Counted from the stretch's first letter, positions 14,429 through 23,172 are shown. The stretch: 64,000 bases of DNA from Mycobacterium sp. SM1 (GCF_018361265.1 NZ_JAFLNH010000004.1:1-64000); one strand, 5' to 3'. The notes: generated by a model from the letters alone, not told the origin. A program made the numbers and translations.

Positions 14429-15499
14429 TCAGCGCCCAGGCGCGAGCTCGACGGCGCGCCGGGGAACGCAACCGGCGCACCCGAGCCTCGTCTTCGTCGC
14501 GAGAAGTCGTTCATCGGCGCCGCAATGCGGGCAGGCGATGTCGGCAAAACGGGCCAGCGGGATCAGCCAGTCGAGCGTCAGCGGGTAACGCCGGTCGCCA
14601 CGGCGCACGTCGACCGGCAACCGCCATACCGGCACCTCGTAGATGTGCAGCCGATAGGGCCGGATCGCGTGACGCGCCTGGTATTTCTCCCACGTCTCGC
14701 CGATCCGCCGGGCACACTCGGCGCGGACAGTCTCGGCGCGGGCGTCCAGCAGCTCCCGGCGATCGGCAGGGGTCTGCGCGCGCCGACGCTCGATCGTCGC
14801 AAGCGCATCGCGATAATAGCTCTCCACGCGCTGCAGCTCTGCGTCGCGTGCCGCGTCGACGTCCCTGGCCAGTTCGCATCGTCGCCGCCGCGCGGCCTGC
14901 TCGATAACCCGGTCCGCGGCTCTGATCGCCGCGGGGAGGGCGGTGAGCGACGGCGGGCCGTCTTTCGGATCTGTCGGCAGGGCGGCGAGTTTCGCGCCGA
15001 CGATTGCGGGCAGCTGGCGTTGTGACTGCACATCCACCCAGCATTCGACGCATTCCTGGTAGTGATCGTCGCTGGAGAGGGTGTAGTCGACCAGCGCCCC
15101 GACGCGCAGCATCGCGCGCATCGACCGCGTCGGTGCGCCCACGGCGTCGATTCGCCCGTGATCGACGGTGAGCTGATCACGCGCCAGGGTCTGCAGGTGC
15201 TCGGCCGGGGGTGGTGGCAGGGTGGCCACCGCGACCACCATCACGGCGACGTCACCGACCGCCAGCACCTCCTCGGCGCAGCGACTCAGCGCGGGATGCT
15301 CGGCCGACAGGAGGGTCACACCGTCCTCGCGGGCGACATCGGGGTCGGCGGTGACCTGCAGCACCTCCGGTAGCTCCAGCATCGCCTGCAGGGCCGGTGG
15401 CAGCATCACCAGCGCCGTATCGCCGGCCATTTCGGTGAGCCCGCCGCGCGCCTCGACGTAGCGCAGCCAGAAGTCCAGCCCCACAACGGCGCCCCTCAC
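14429..15499 (-). CDS. Zinc-ribbon protein partnered with a SNF2 helicase
   Basis: An unrecognised 356-residue protein. The GTG start overlaps the stop of the SNF2 gene (GTGA), so the two are translationally coupled. The N-terminal third (GLDFWLRYVEARGGLTEMAG) is globular. The centre is a charged, probably coiled helical region rich in Arg/Glu (IEQAARRRRCELARDVDAARDAEL). The C-terminus has four cysteines, CPHCG at about 323-326 and CAGC at about 341-344, forming a probable zinc ribbon. I infer an accessory subunit that guides the ATPase to nucleic acid or protein; a cellular role is not visible. Confidence 0.75.
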   Translation of the reverse strand: MRGAVVGLDFWLRYVEARGGLTEMAGDTALVMLPPALQAMLELPEVLQVTADPDVAREDGVTLLSAEHPALSRCAEEVLAVGDVAVMVVAVATLPPPPAEHLQTLARDQLTVDHGRIDAVGAPTRSMRAMLRVGALVDYTLSSDDHYQECVECWVDVQSQRQLPAIVGAKLAALPTDPKDGPPSLTALPAAIRAADRVIEQAARRRRCELARDVDAARDAELQRVESYYRDALATIERRRAQTPADRRELLDARAETVRAECARRIGETWEKYQARHAIRPYRLHIYEVPVWRLPVDVRRGDRRYPLTLDWLIPLARFADIACPHCGADERLLATKTRLGCAGCVPRRAVELAPGR

Positions 15500-17283
15500 G
15501 CCGGCTCCCCCACCAGCAGATCGACGCCCTCCCTGCTGCGCAGATAACTGCGCCTCGCCTCGGCGAGCGCGGTGCCGAGAGCCTCGAGCCGTCTCTCGAA
15601 CTCCGCATCGTCGACCGCATCGACGAAGGCATCGAAGACCTCGTTCTCGAAATCGAAGTCGTCGTCGACCCGGCCGAGGATCATGTCCAGCTCGCCGACG
15701 ACGAGTTCGAACAGGTTGATCTTCGCCTCGAGCACGTGCATGATCCGTTGTTCGACGCTGCCCCGGCAGACCAGGTTGGTCAGCATCACGTCGTGATGCT
15801 GACCAACCCGGTGCAGCCGGCCGAGCCGCTGCTCGATCTGCATCGGGTTCCACGGCAGGTCGAAGTTCACCATCACGTGGCAGAACTGCAGGTTACGACC
15901 CTCGCCCGCCGACTCGGTGGACAGCAGGATCGGCGTTTCGTCCCGGAACGTGGCGATCGCCGACTCCTTCTCCGCCCGGGTGAGGCTGCCGTGATACACC
16001 GCGGGCGACAGCCCGGCGCCCCCGACCGCGGCGGTGAGCGTCTCCAGCGTCTGCCGAAACCCGGTGAACACCAACACCTTCTCGCCCCTGTTCACGTGGC
16101 GTCGCAGCAGTTCGACCAGCACTCGCACCTTGTGGGGTTCCCGGATGGCGCGGGCTCGTTCCGCGAGATCGTCCCAGCCGAGTTTCGCCAGCGTCGGCGC
16201 GGCGGCCGCCGGGCTGGAGCCGGCCAGCCGGGTCAGGCCGCGCAGGGCCAACCGGGCGCGTGGCGCGCAGTGTCCGGCTCTGCCCCGTAAACCGCAGCCG
16301 CCCTCACCGTCGGCCGATGCGCGGCCCGTGTCGCCGGAGGCCGACCCAGTTGCCGCCGCCCTGACTCGCCGGACGATGTCGGCGTAGAGGCCGGCCTCGT
16401 CGCTGCCCGGCGTCACCAAGACCGTCTCGGCCAGGCGCGCCGGCAGCATCACGGCAACCTCGCTTCGGCGATGTCTGACCATCACCTCTTTAGTCCGTGC
16501 GCGCAGCTCCTCGAGGTTGCGTGGTCTCGACTCCACCGATGCCGTGCCATGTTTGGCGCGAAACTGCGCGGGCGTGCCCAGCAGTCCGGGCGCCACGAGG
16601 CTGACCAGCTGATAGAGGTCCGACAGTTTGTTCTCCACCGGCGTAGCGGTCAGCATCAGCAGGTAGCGAGCGGACAAGGCGCGGGCGAGCCTGCCCGACG
16701 CGCTTCGGGGATTGCGGAGCCGGTGCGCCTCGTCGAAGATCACCAGGTCCCAGTCGGTGTGGGTCAGCCTGCCCAGCAGCGGATCGCGGCGAGCGGCGGC
16801 CAGCGAGGCGATGACGACCGGCCGGTCCATCCCCACCTCGCCGGCGGGGGCCGGCCCGGATTGGGCGATCGTGGTAGGCAAGCCGAACTTGCGCTCCAGC
16901 TCGTCGCGCCACTGGTCGACGAGTCCCGCCGGAGCGATCACCAGCGCCCGGTCGGCGAGGCCGCGCATGCGAAGCTCGGAGGCCACCAAGCCGGCCTCGA
17001 TCGTCTTGCCCAGCCCGACTTCGTCGGCCAGGATGCCCCGTCCGCGCATCCGCCGCAGCACGGTGCGGGCGGCTTGCAGCTGATAGTCGAACGGCTCGAA
17101 CCGCAACCGCGGTAACGCCAGGAAGGTGTCGAAGCCTGGTCGTGCCCAGATCTGGACGGCGGAATCGACGAGCGCGGACCACTGCGGCTGTGGCCGTGCG
17201 CCGTTGCGCAGCCGCTCCAGCAACGCCAGATAGGCGCACAGCCCTGCCTCGGATGTCTCGCTGGTGGCGATACCGACGCTCAT
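15496..17283 (-). CDS. SNF2/RapA-type DEAH helicase-like ATPase
   Basis: 595-residue superfamily 2 translocase with both RecA-like domains: DEVGLGKT at 87-94 (motif I), FDEAHRLRN with DEAH at 184-187 (motif II), LMLTATPVENKLSDLYQLVS (motif III), VLVFTGFRQTLETL (IV), STESAGEGRNLQFCHVMVNF (V) and QRLGRLHRVGQ (VI). This is the SNF2 family pattern of RapA/HepA and of several defence helicases. There is no visible nuclease domain, so any effector function must come from its coupled zinc-ribbon partner. It is not part of the conserved M. tuberculosis gene order here. Confidence 0.88.
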   Translation of the reverse strand: MSVGIATSETSEAGLCAYLALLERLRNGARPQPQWSALVDSAVQIWARPGFDTFLALPRLRFEPFDYQLQAARTVLRRMRGRGILADEVGLGKTIEAGLVASELRMRGLADRALVIAPAGLVDQWRDELERKFGLPTTIAQSGPAPAGEVGMDRPVVIASLAAARRDPLLGRLTHTDWDLVIFDEAHRLRNPRSASGRLARALSARYLLMLTATPVENKLSDLYQLVSLVAPGLLGTPAQFRAKHGTASVESRPRNLEELRARTKEVMVRHRRSEVAVMLPARLAETVLVTPGSDEAGLYADIVRRVRAAATGSASGDTGRASADGEGGCGLRGRAGHCAPRARLALRGLTRLAGSSPAAAAPTLAKLGWDDLAERARAIREPHKVRVLVELLRRHVNRGEKVLVFTGFRQTLETLTAAVGGAGLSPAVYHGSLTRAEKESAIATFRDETPILLSTESAGEGRNLQFCHVMVNFDLPWNPMQIEQRLGRLHRVGQHHDVMLTNLVCRGSVEQRIMHVLEAKINLFELVVGELDMILGRVDDDFDFENEVFDAFVDAVDDAEFERRLEALGTALAEARRSYLRSREGVDLLVGEPA

Positions 17284-17460
17284 GCGGCCTCCCAGGACCC
17301 GATGGGTGATTGCTTGTGCCGGACGCTACCGGCGACCAGTGACACGGCCGACGACCCACGCCGATGTGTGACGAATGAGGCGGATGCGATTTTCGGGGTA
17401 GGTAGCTCAGCGCCGGGTCAGAAACGTGTCAGAAAGGTGAGGTGTTGCGAATCTACCCTC

Positions 17461-18900
17461 ATGTCTGCGAGGAAATCTGCTGTTCAGCGGGTCGGGGTGC
17501 GGTCGGCGGCGATTTATGCCCGGATTTCCTCGGATGCCGAGGGGACGGGGTTGGGGGTGGCGCGGCAGTTGGAGGATTGCCGCAAGCTGGCTGCTGATCG
17601 TGGGTGGCCGGTGGGGGCCGAGTATGTCGATAACGATGTGTCGGCGTTTTCGGGCAAGCCGCGCCGCGAGTACGCCCGGATGCTGGCCGATCTGGCATCC
17701 GGTGCTCGCGATGCGGTGATCGTCTACAACCTGGACAGGTTGCATCGGCGGCCGGTGGAGTTGGAAGAGTTCGTCACGCTGTGCGAGTCGGTGGAGGTGC
17801 GCGATGTGGCGACGGTGACCGCCGACATCGACTTGGGCAATGATGACGGGTGGTTCATGGCCCGCATCTTCGCCGCGTTCGCCGCCAAGGAGTCCGGGCG
17901 CAAGTCGGCCCGGATTCGCCGCAAGATGTTGCAGAACGCCCAGGCCGGGTTGCCGCACGGTTCAGCGCGCCCGTTCGGGTATGAAGCCGACAAGATCACC
18001 GTGCGCGAATCGGAGGCCGCGGTGGTCCGTGAGATGGTGGATCGGTATCTGGCGGGCCAATCCATCAAGTCGCTGACGGTGTGGCTCAACGACTCTGGTG
18101 TTGCTCCGGCGGCGTCGAGGGCGTGGCGCACCTCGGCGGTGCGCCAGATTTTGTGCTCGGGGCGCATCGCCGGATTGCGCGAGCATCGAGGTGAGGTGGT
18201 CGGCCCGGCCAAGTGGCCGGCGATCATCACCCCCGCCGAGCGGGATCGGGTGCTGGCACATATGGCGTCCCGGTCAGTGACCAAAACCCGAGCCGCGCGC
18301 ACCTACCTGCTCTCGGGGATGTTGCGGTGTGGGCGGTGCGGGAGTCGGCTGGTGTCCAAGGCCCGTCACGTCAATCCGGATAGCCGGGTGCGCCGCTACG
18401 TGTGCTCCAACGGGCCCGATCATGGTGGCTGTGGCCGGTTGACGGTGGTCGCCGAACCGGTGGAACAGCTGTTGACTGAAGCCGTGCTGGCTCGACTCGA
18501 CTCCCCGCATCTGGCCAAAGTGCTGGCCGGCAAATCCCACGCCGATCGTGATGTGGCGGCGTTGGCAGCGCAGCTGGAGGCGGATCAGGCGCGCTTGGAT
18601 GAGCTGGCCGGGTTGTATGCGGAGGGCGCGATTACGGCGCGGGAGTGGATCGCTGCCCGCAACCCGATCACCGCCCGCATCGCCCATGTCCGCCGCGATA
18701 TCGCCGCGGCCACCGACACCACCGCGCTCTACCAGCTGGTCGGGACGGGTGGAGCGTTGCGCCAGCAGTGGTCCGATCTAGGCTTGGATCGCCAGCAGGC
18801 CATCATCAAAGCCGTCCTTGATCATGCGGTGATCCAGCCGGGCAAACTCGGCGCCCGCGTGCTTGACATTAACCGCGTCCAACCGCACTGGCGCATCTAG
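17461..18900 (+). CDS. Large serine recombinase (phage/element integrase)
   Basis: 479-residue site-specific recombinase. The N-terminal resolvase domain has AAIYARISSD with probable catalytic Ser23 and YNLDRLHRRPVELEEF. A Recombinase domain follows (GLPHGSARPFGYEAD, TSAVRQILCSGRIAGLREH), then a zinc ribbon (LRCGRCGSRL with later YVCSNGPDHGGCG) and a C-terminal coiled coil. It is the same general type as the phiRv1 integrase. ATG 17461 is chosen over the longer frame because the resolvase domain starts there. It could have brought in the neighbouring DNA, but I cannot define attL and attR. Confidence 0.9.
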   Translation: MSARKSAVQRVGVRSAAIYARISSDAEGTGLGVARQLEDCRKLAADRGWPVGAEYVDNDVSAFSGKPRREYARMLADLASGARDAVIVYNLDRLHRRPVELEEFVTLCESVEVRDVATVTADIDLGNDDGWFMARIFAAFAAKESGRKSARIRRKMLQNAQAGLPHGSARPFGYEADKITVRESEAAVVREMVDRYLAGQSIKSLTVWLNDSGVAPAASRAWRTSAVRQILCSGRIAGLREHRGEVVGPAKWPAIITPAERDRVLAHMASRSVTKTRAARTYLLSGMLRCGRCGSRLVSKARHVNPDSRVRRYVCSNGPDHGGCGRLTVVAEPVEQLLTEAVLARLDSPHLAKVLAGKSHADRDVAALAAQLEADQARLDELAGLYAEGAITAREWIAARNPITARIAHVRRDIAAATDTTALYQLVGTGGALRQQWSDLGLDRQQAIIKAVLDHAVIQPGKLGARVLDINRVQPHWRI

Positions 18901-19187
18901 ACCCGTTGGCCGGGAGCGTCATCAGCTCTGGTCGGTCGGCAACCCGGTGCTGCGTGGTTGCTGGCCGTTTCCCCGGCAGCTGTCGAGGCTGCGTCTGCTC
19001 TGGTGAGCTGTCAAAGCCCAAAGCCGCACGCGGTCGAACCGAGGTTCGAGCCTTGACGGCTCACCAGGCCCGACATCACAAGGCGCTGCCGCGGGAAGCG
19101 GTTTCCGTACAGAGTTTTTCACGTTTCGCGGATTGACCGTCGCGGTGGTCCGTTGGTGTCATTTTGTCGACAATGTGCTGGCATGGT
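18901..19187. repeat. Non-coding stretch with a long hairpin after the recombinase
   Basis: No gene is seen. It contains a hairpin: arms GGTGAGCTGTCAA (19002-19014) and TTGACGGCTCACC (19053-19065) pair at 12 of 13 positions, and between them TCGAACC (19034-19040) pairs with GGTTCGA (19043-19049). It may be a terminator or a recombination-related site; there is no T-tract. Confidence 0.5.
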
Positions 19188-19400
19188 CTAGCGCAGCAGG
19201 GTAGCGATGGTGGCCAATAGGGTGGGGTCGGTGATGGTGACGGGGAGATTTTGGCGTTGGCATGATCCGACAAGCCACGCGGTGAACTCGTCGCGTGTTG
19301 CCGGGCATTCGGTGTGGTTACGCGCCTTTTTGGCCGTAACGTCTTGTGCGTCGACGCCTGCGTGGGTCACTGGCGCGTGCCCGGTGTTGGTGGCCGTCAT
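19188..19400 (-). CDS. Small hypothetical protein
   Basis: A 70-residue frame starting at ATG 19400. Its C-terminal half, TRDEFTAWLVGSCQRQNLPVTITDPTLLATIATLLR, looks like a helical small protein rather than random frame, but I recognise no family. It lies just left of IS3 copy 1 and right of the serine recombinase, so it may be a leftover of the recombinase-borne element. Confidence 0.45.
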   Translation of the reverse strand: MTATNTGHAPVTHAGVDAQDVTAKKARNHTECPATRDEFTAWLVGSCQRQNLPVTITDPTLLATIATLLR

Positions 19401-19447
19401 GGGCTGGCCCCGGTGTGATCCGCGAAATCCCCCGAAAGTGTGGAGGC

Positions 19448-19759
19448 ATGCACTATGAGGTAAGGGCATGTCAGAGACGCGCAGGAAGTTCGACCGGGAG
19501 TTTGGGGGAGGGAGCGGTACGGATAGTCCGGGATACCGGTAAGCCGATCGCGCAGGTGGCCCGAGACCTCGGGATCCATCCGGGCACCCTGGGTAATTGG
19601 GTTGCCAAAGATCGTGCTGAACGGGAAGGCGCCCAGGGGCTTTCCACCGGTGATATCGCCGAGTTGAAGCGGCCGCGAGCCGAGGTCGCCGAGCTGCGCA
19701 TGAAGCGTGATGTGCTCAAGCGATCCGTGGTCGGCTGGGTAAAGGAGGCGACGAGGTGA
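19448..19759 (+). CDS. IS3-family OrfA (copy 1)
   Basis: Helix-turn-helix DNA-binding subunit of the transposase, 103 residues from ATG 19448, containing KPIAQVARDLGIHPGTLGNW and a leucine-zipper-like ELKRPRAEVAELRMKRDVLK. A second ATG at 19468 with a better family N-terminus (MSETRRKFDREF) is one frame off and meets the main frame at the G-rich TTTGGGGGAGGG. Either the start at 19448 is used or the element has acquired an extra base. The same feature is present in copy 2. It overlaps orfB by GTGA. Confidence 0.8.
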   Translation: MHYEVRACQRRAGSSTGSLGEGAVRIVRDTGKPIAQVARDLGIHPGTLGNWVAKDRAEREGAQGLSTGDIAELKRPRAEVAELRMKRDVLKRSVVGWVKEATR

Positions 19760-20649
19760 GTGTGGCCCGCTTTATCGCCGACCAGAGGACCTTGCATCGG
19801 GTGCCACACACGGTGTGCTGCGCGCTTTTGGGGGTCAGCGTTTCCTGGTTCTATAAGTGGCTGGACCGCGAGCCCACTGAGCGGCAGCGGCGCCGCGCGC
19901 AGCTGGATGCGCGAGTGGCGGAGCTGTTCGAGCGCTCCCAGCGCACGTACGGCTCGCCGCGGATCCACGCCGACCTGCTCGCTGAAGGCTGGAAGGTCAG
20001 CGTGAACACGGTGGCCGACTCGATGCGCCGGCAAGGGCTGGCCGGGCGCAAGCCTAAGCGCCCCAGGGGGTTGACCCGCCAGGACAAGAAGGCACCTCAG
20101 TTCCCCGACCTGCTCAAACGGGACTTCACCGCCGCAGCGCCCAACCGTAAGTGGTGCGGTGATATCACCGAAATCCCCACCGATGAGGCCAAACTGTCTT
20201 TGGCTTCGGTCTTGGACCTGTGCGGGTGACGTTTGCTGGCTTGCCCGATGTCGGAGCACCCCGATGCGGAGCTGGCCAGCGACGCGATCAAGATGGCCGT
20301 CGCAGTACGTGGCGGGCGCGCAGCGATCGCTGGCGTGATCTTTCACACTGATCGCGGATCTACCTACACCGCCAATGATTTCACTAAGCTGTGCCGCAAG
20401 CTCGGGGTGCGCCAATCGATGGGACGTGTCGGGTCGTGCTTCGACAACGCCGCCAGCGAGGCGTTCTTTTCCACCCTCGAACACGAGGTGCTGTCCCGCC
20501 ACCACTTCGCCACCAAGGCACAGGCACGCGAGGCAATCACCACCTGGTGCTACGAGTTCTACAACACCCGACGTCGGCACAGCTCAGCCGGGTTGCTGCC
20601 ACCCGTCGAATACGAAAAAATCACGGCCATCCAACCGGAGGCCGCATAA
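19756..20649 (+). pseudogene. IS3-family OrfB transposase broken by one stop (copy 1)
   Basis: DDE (rve) integrase subunit. The N-terminal part ends at TGA 20227-20229, where copy 2 has CGA (Arg). The frame then continues unchanged to 20649 with FHTDRGSTYTANDF and the terminal YEFYNTRRRHSSAGLLPPVEY. DDE residues lie on both sides of the stop (CGDITEIPT, HTDRG). A single C-to-T change therefore inactivates this copy unless the stop is read through. Confidence 0.9.
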
Positions 20650-20680
20650 CGGAAACCTCCACGTTTTCAGGGGAAACCCA

Positions 20681-21006
20681 TCGCGTAACAGAGTAAGAAA
20701 CTTGCGGCGATGCCCGTTGAGCGCAAAACCAACCTCGGTCACGACCTTGTCGACGGCGATCTGCTGGGTCGTGGCCCACGCGGTCACCCGCGCCACCTGC
20801 CGATCCAGATCAGCTTTCCGATCCGCTGACGACACCCGCGCATACACCGCCGTCCGTCTACGCGGGGCCGTCTCGGCTACCGCATCGTTCACCAGAATGA
20901 GCCGACCCACTCGCTGCGCCGGGACAGGCAACAACCCAGCGCGAAACCAGCGATACGCAGTCACCCGCGCCACACCGTTTCGCTCCGCCCACGCCGCCAG
21001 ATTCAT
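20681..21006 (-). pseudogene. IS607-family TnpA remnant, copy 1
   Basis: N-terminal part of an IS607-type serine transposase: MNLAAWAERNGVARVTAYRW (MerR-like helix) followed by the resolvase start AVYARVSSADRKADLDRQVA. The frame runs through NGHRRKFLTLLRD and is cut exactly at the IS3 copy 1 right end. The C-terminal half, including much of the recombinase core, is missing. The second remnant at 29813-30108 is almost identical but is cut earlier. Confidence 0.85.
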
Positions 21007-21245
21007 GCTTCTGTTCCTACAGCACACCACCGACAACTACCGACCACTCAACCCGCAACAGCTAGCAGCCCCGTGAGCGCCGCGATACCTGTCGATCATC
21101 TCCACAAGACGGGCGATGGCCATACCGCCAAGATCCTGCGAAAGCCCAGCGGCGTCAAGCGTCGATTGTCATATATGCCAACTGTGAGTTGACATAAGGT
21201 GCGTTATCGGCACCGAATTAAGGTTATTAACAGACCTGAATACGG

Positions 21246-21257
21246 TACTATAGTGCT
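21246..21257 (+). promoter_or_regulatory. Probable -10 region and operator of the relBE pair
   Basis: TACTATAGT lies immediately before the antitoxin ATG at 21258 and contains the 8-bp palindrome ACTATAGT (21247-21254). Its closeness to the start implies a very short or absent leader. The palindrome may serve antitoxin autoregulation, which is the family norm; this is inferred. Confidence 0.4.
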
Positions 21258-21539
21258 ATGCGAGTCATACCTGTTACTCAAGTCAAGGCCAAGATCAACG
21301 AGTACATCGAGGCGGTACGCGACACCCGCGACCAGATCACCATCACCAAAAACGGAGCGCCCGCCGCAGTCCTGATCGGCGTCGAGGAATGGGAATCCAT
21401 TCAGGAGACGTTGCATTGGCTGTCCCAGCCTGGTGTCGTGGAGTCGGTACGACAGTCCGAGGCCGACGTCGCAGCCGGCCGGACCTACGGCGAAGATGAG
21501 ATCCGAGCCGAGTACCAGGTCCCGCGGCGGTCGCGCTGA
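21258..21539 (+). CDS. Type II antitoxin, Phd/YefM (RelB-like)
   Basis: 93-residue antitoxin with the Phd/YefM N-terminal DNA-binding fold: MRVIPVTQVKAKINEYIEAV and DQITITKNGAPAAVLIGVEEWES. The C-terminal part (ADVAAGRTYGEDEIRAEY) would wrap the toxin. ATG 21258 gives the canonical start. The stop is one base before the toxin GTG. It lies between the IS607 remnant and a pentapeptide-repeat gene, all outside the core mycobacterial order. Confidence 0.9.
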   Translation: MRVIPVTQVKAKINEYIEAVRDTRDQITITKNGAPAAVLIGVEEWESIQETLHWLSQPGVVESVRQSEADVAAGRTYGEDEIRAEYQVPRRSR

Positions 21540-21540
21540 G

Positions 21541-21822
21541 GTGGCCGACTCGGATCGTATGTACACGACCCGGTTCACGGCCTCAGCCAAACGCGACCTC
21601 GACAAGGTACCGCGGCGAATCCTCGCAGCAGTGATCGAATTCGCCTTCGGCGACCTCGCTCGCGAACCACGCCGGGTTGGCAAGCCGCTCCGCGGCGAGC
21701 TCGCCGGCTACCACAGCGCCCGCCGCGGCCCCTACCGCCTCCTCTACCGCATCGACGAAGAGGCACAGACGATCTGGGTTCACCGCGTCGACCACCGCGC
21801 CGACATCTACCGGCGCATGTGA
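21541..21822 (+). CDS. RelE/ParE-type toxin
   Basis: 93-residue toxin of the RelE/ParE superfamily: YTTRFTASAKRDLDKVPRRIL, KPLRGELAGYHSARRGPYRLLYRID and IWVHRVDHRADIYR, which are the helix pair plus beta-sheet layout of ribosome-dependent mRNA interferases. The basic and Tyr residues near the C-terminus (HRVDHRADIYRRM) suit RelE. The start at GTG 21541 couples it to the antitoxin. The frame looks intact. Confidence 0.9.
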   Translation: MADSDRMYTTRFTASAKRDLDKVPRRILAAVIEFAFGDLAREPRRVGKPLRGELAGYHSARRGPYRLLYRIDEEAQTIWVHRVDHRADIYRRM

Positions 21823-21943
21823 CCCGCTTATTCGTCACGGTGACGAAATGGTGGTCGCATGGGAGGAAGCCACGTCGGTACCACCGCAGCTCGACCGACA
21901 GTGTTTTGGCCGTGGTGTCGCACCTGTGCCTGACAATTTCGGT

Positions 21944-22807
21944 ATGTACACAGATCGCGACTTTCAGGCCGTTGTCAGGGATTTGCGCGCAGAGGATGCC
22001 ATGTCACATAGCCGTGGACTCCAAGCGCTGTATGAGCTGGTCGGTACCGAAGGCGCCTCAACGTCGGTCCTTCGGACAGCAGCGGACATGTGCTGTGCGA
22101 TAGTTCGACACGACGGCGCTTATCCGGTTGCAGATCCCGTCCGAGACGGCATCGAGCAGGTGTTGGCTTTGTTGCTACGCAAACTCGCCGATTACACCTG
22201 CGCGGATCTGCGGGGCGCTTACATTACCCGCGCCGACTTTGATGGGTGCAACCTAGTCGGGGCCAACCTAACCGGAGCTAGCTTGGGCACGGCGCGTTTC
22301 GAGGGGGCAAAGCTGCCAGGGGCGCGGCTGATTGGTGCTTGTGCCTCGGCGGAGGCCGTCTTTGCAGGGGCGGACCTCACCGGAGCTGAACTCGACGGCT
22401 TCGGAGCGCCGCGGGCCAACCTGGCGTGTGTCACCGCGCCGGGTGCTCGAGGCTGCGAAATGAGCGTTCCCGAGGCACAGGCCGGCAACTCGGTATGGCT
22501 CGGCGCAGTCCTCGTCGGAGTCGATTTCTACAAAGCCGCGCTCGGCGGTGCCGATTTCCGGGGAGCGAACTTGACGAACGCGAAAATGCGACGATGCCAG
22601 TTGAATGGATCAAAGACGACCGACTTTCGCGGCGCGAACCTCACCGGTGTCGACATGGATGGCGCGACCCTTTACGACGTCGATTTTCGTGGTGCCAACC
22701 TTGCAGGTGCGAGGCTAACTGACGTCATGATTGAGAAAACCCGTTGGGATGGTGCGATTTTGAACGGAGCGCAGATAGCCATTCAAGGCGGTGGCTTACG
22801 ACTTTAA
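21944..22807 (+). CDS. Pentapeptide-repeat protein
   Basis: 287 residues from ATG 21944; ATG 21848 is an alternative, longer start. The first 85 residues are helical. From about residue 86 come A(D/N)LxG pentapeptide repeats (ADLRG, ADFDG, ANLVG, ANLTG, ASLGT and, after a gap, ADFRGANLTNAKM and ADLTGAELDG), which fold as a right-handed quadrilateral beta-helix. Some members (MfpA, Qnr) mimic DNA and protect gyrase, but this family is diverse and nothing here shows gyrase action. It follows relBE with no obvious link. Confidence 0.85.
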   Translation: MYTDRDFQAVVRDLRAEDAMSHSRGLQALYELVGTEGASTSVLRTAADMCCAIVRHDGAYPVADPVRDGIEQVLALLLRKLADYTCADLRGAYITRADFDGCNLVGANLTGASLGTARFEGAKLPGARLIGACASAEAVFAGADLTGAELDGFGAPRANLACVTAPGARGCEMSVPEAQAGNSVWLGAVLVGVDFYKAALGGADFRGANLTNAKMRRCQLNGSKTTDFRGANLTGVDMDGATLYDVDFRGANLAGARLTDVMIEKTRWDGAILNGAQIAIQGGGLRL

Positions 22808-22821
22808 ACGCGGCATCCGTC

Positions 22822-22950
22822 ATAACGTGGGTCAACCCCGACGGCTCCATAGGCTACGAGGAGCCCATCCCAACAGCCACGGCGGAGACACTAGCAACAC
22901 AGATCAAGGGCCGCGTCACCTTCGCCATCCAGGCTCTCCGAGACGCGTAA
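22822..22950 (+). pseudogene. Short C-terminal coding remnant
   Basis: A frame ending at TAA 22948-22950 reads TWVNPDGSIGYEEPIP...GRVTFAIQALRDA, which looks like genuine coding sequence but has no proper start and follows the pentapeptide gene in another frame. The next 200 bases (22951-23112) hold nothing I recognise. Confidence 0.35.
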
Positions 22951-23112
22951 CGCCACGTCCGGGTCTCAGGTTGGCGCGAAACCGGGTTTCCCTGGACTCG
23001 AACTCTAAAAAGAATCCGAAACGCGGTTCGGGCATCAATTATGTTGAGAGACAAGGCGATAGCCCCGGCCCGTCAAGGAAGTTCTCGACATACTGCCACC
23101 CTCGCATAACAA

Positions 23113-23172
23113 CATACCTATGGGTACACATAGGTATGCGTAAGAGGGCTGTTTCGGCGGTTTCTTTAGGTC
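23113..23172. repeat. Palindrome and first copy of a 38-bp direct repeat
   Basis: CATACCTATG (23113-23122) and CATAGGTATG (23129-23138) form a perfect inverted repeat with a 6-bp gap. Overlapping it, bases 23135-23172 (beginning TATGCGTAAGAGGGCTGT) recur identically at 23823-23860. The two copies bracket the RHH and parA genes. This may be a partition or recombination site of a small replicon or element. Confidence 0.7.

Larger units (their letters stand above)
19422..20680 (+). mobile_element. IS3-family element, copy 1
   Basis: About 1259 bp containing orfA and orfB. The ends are imperfect inverted repeats: left AAATCCCCCGAAAGTGTGG, right (reverse complement) TTTCCCCTGAAAACGTGG. It matches copy 2 at 26178-29373 almost base for base once the intron is removed from copy 2 (1258 bp). 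No target duplication is visible (left flank ATCC, right flank TCGC), and the right flank is a cut IS607 tnpA, so this copy sits at a rearranged junction. Confidence 0.9.

Noticed and set aside
17400-17420. GGTAGCTCAG as part of a tRNA gene or tRNA-derived attachment site
   Set aside because: No acceptor stem, anticodon arm or TTCGA loop at proper spacing is present.
19418-20684. A target duplication for IS3 copy 1
   Set aside because: Left flank ATCC and right flank TCGC do not match, and the right flank is a truncated IS607 gene.
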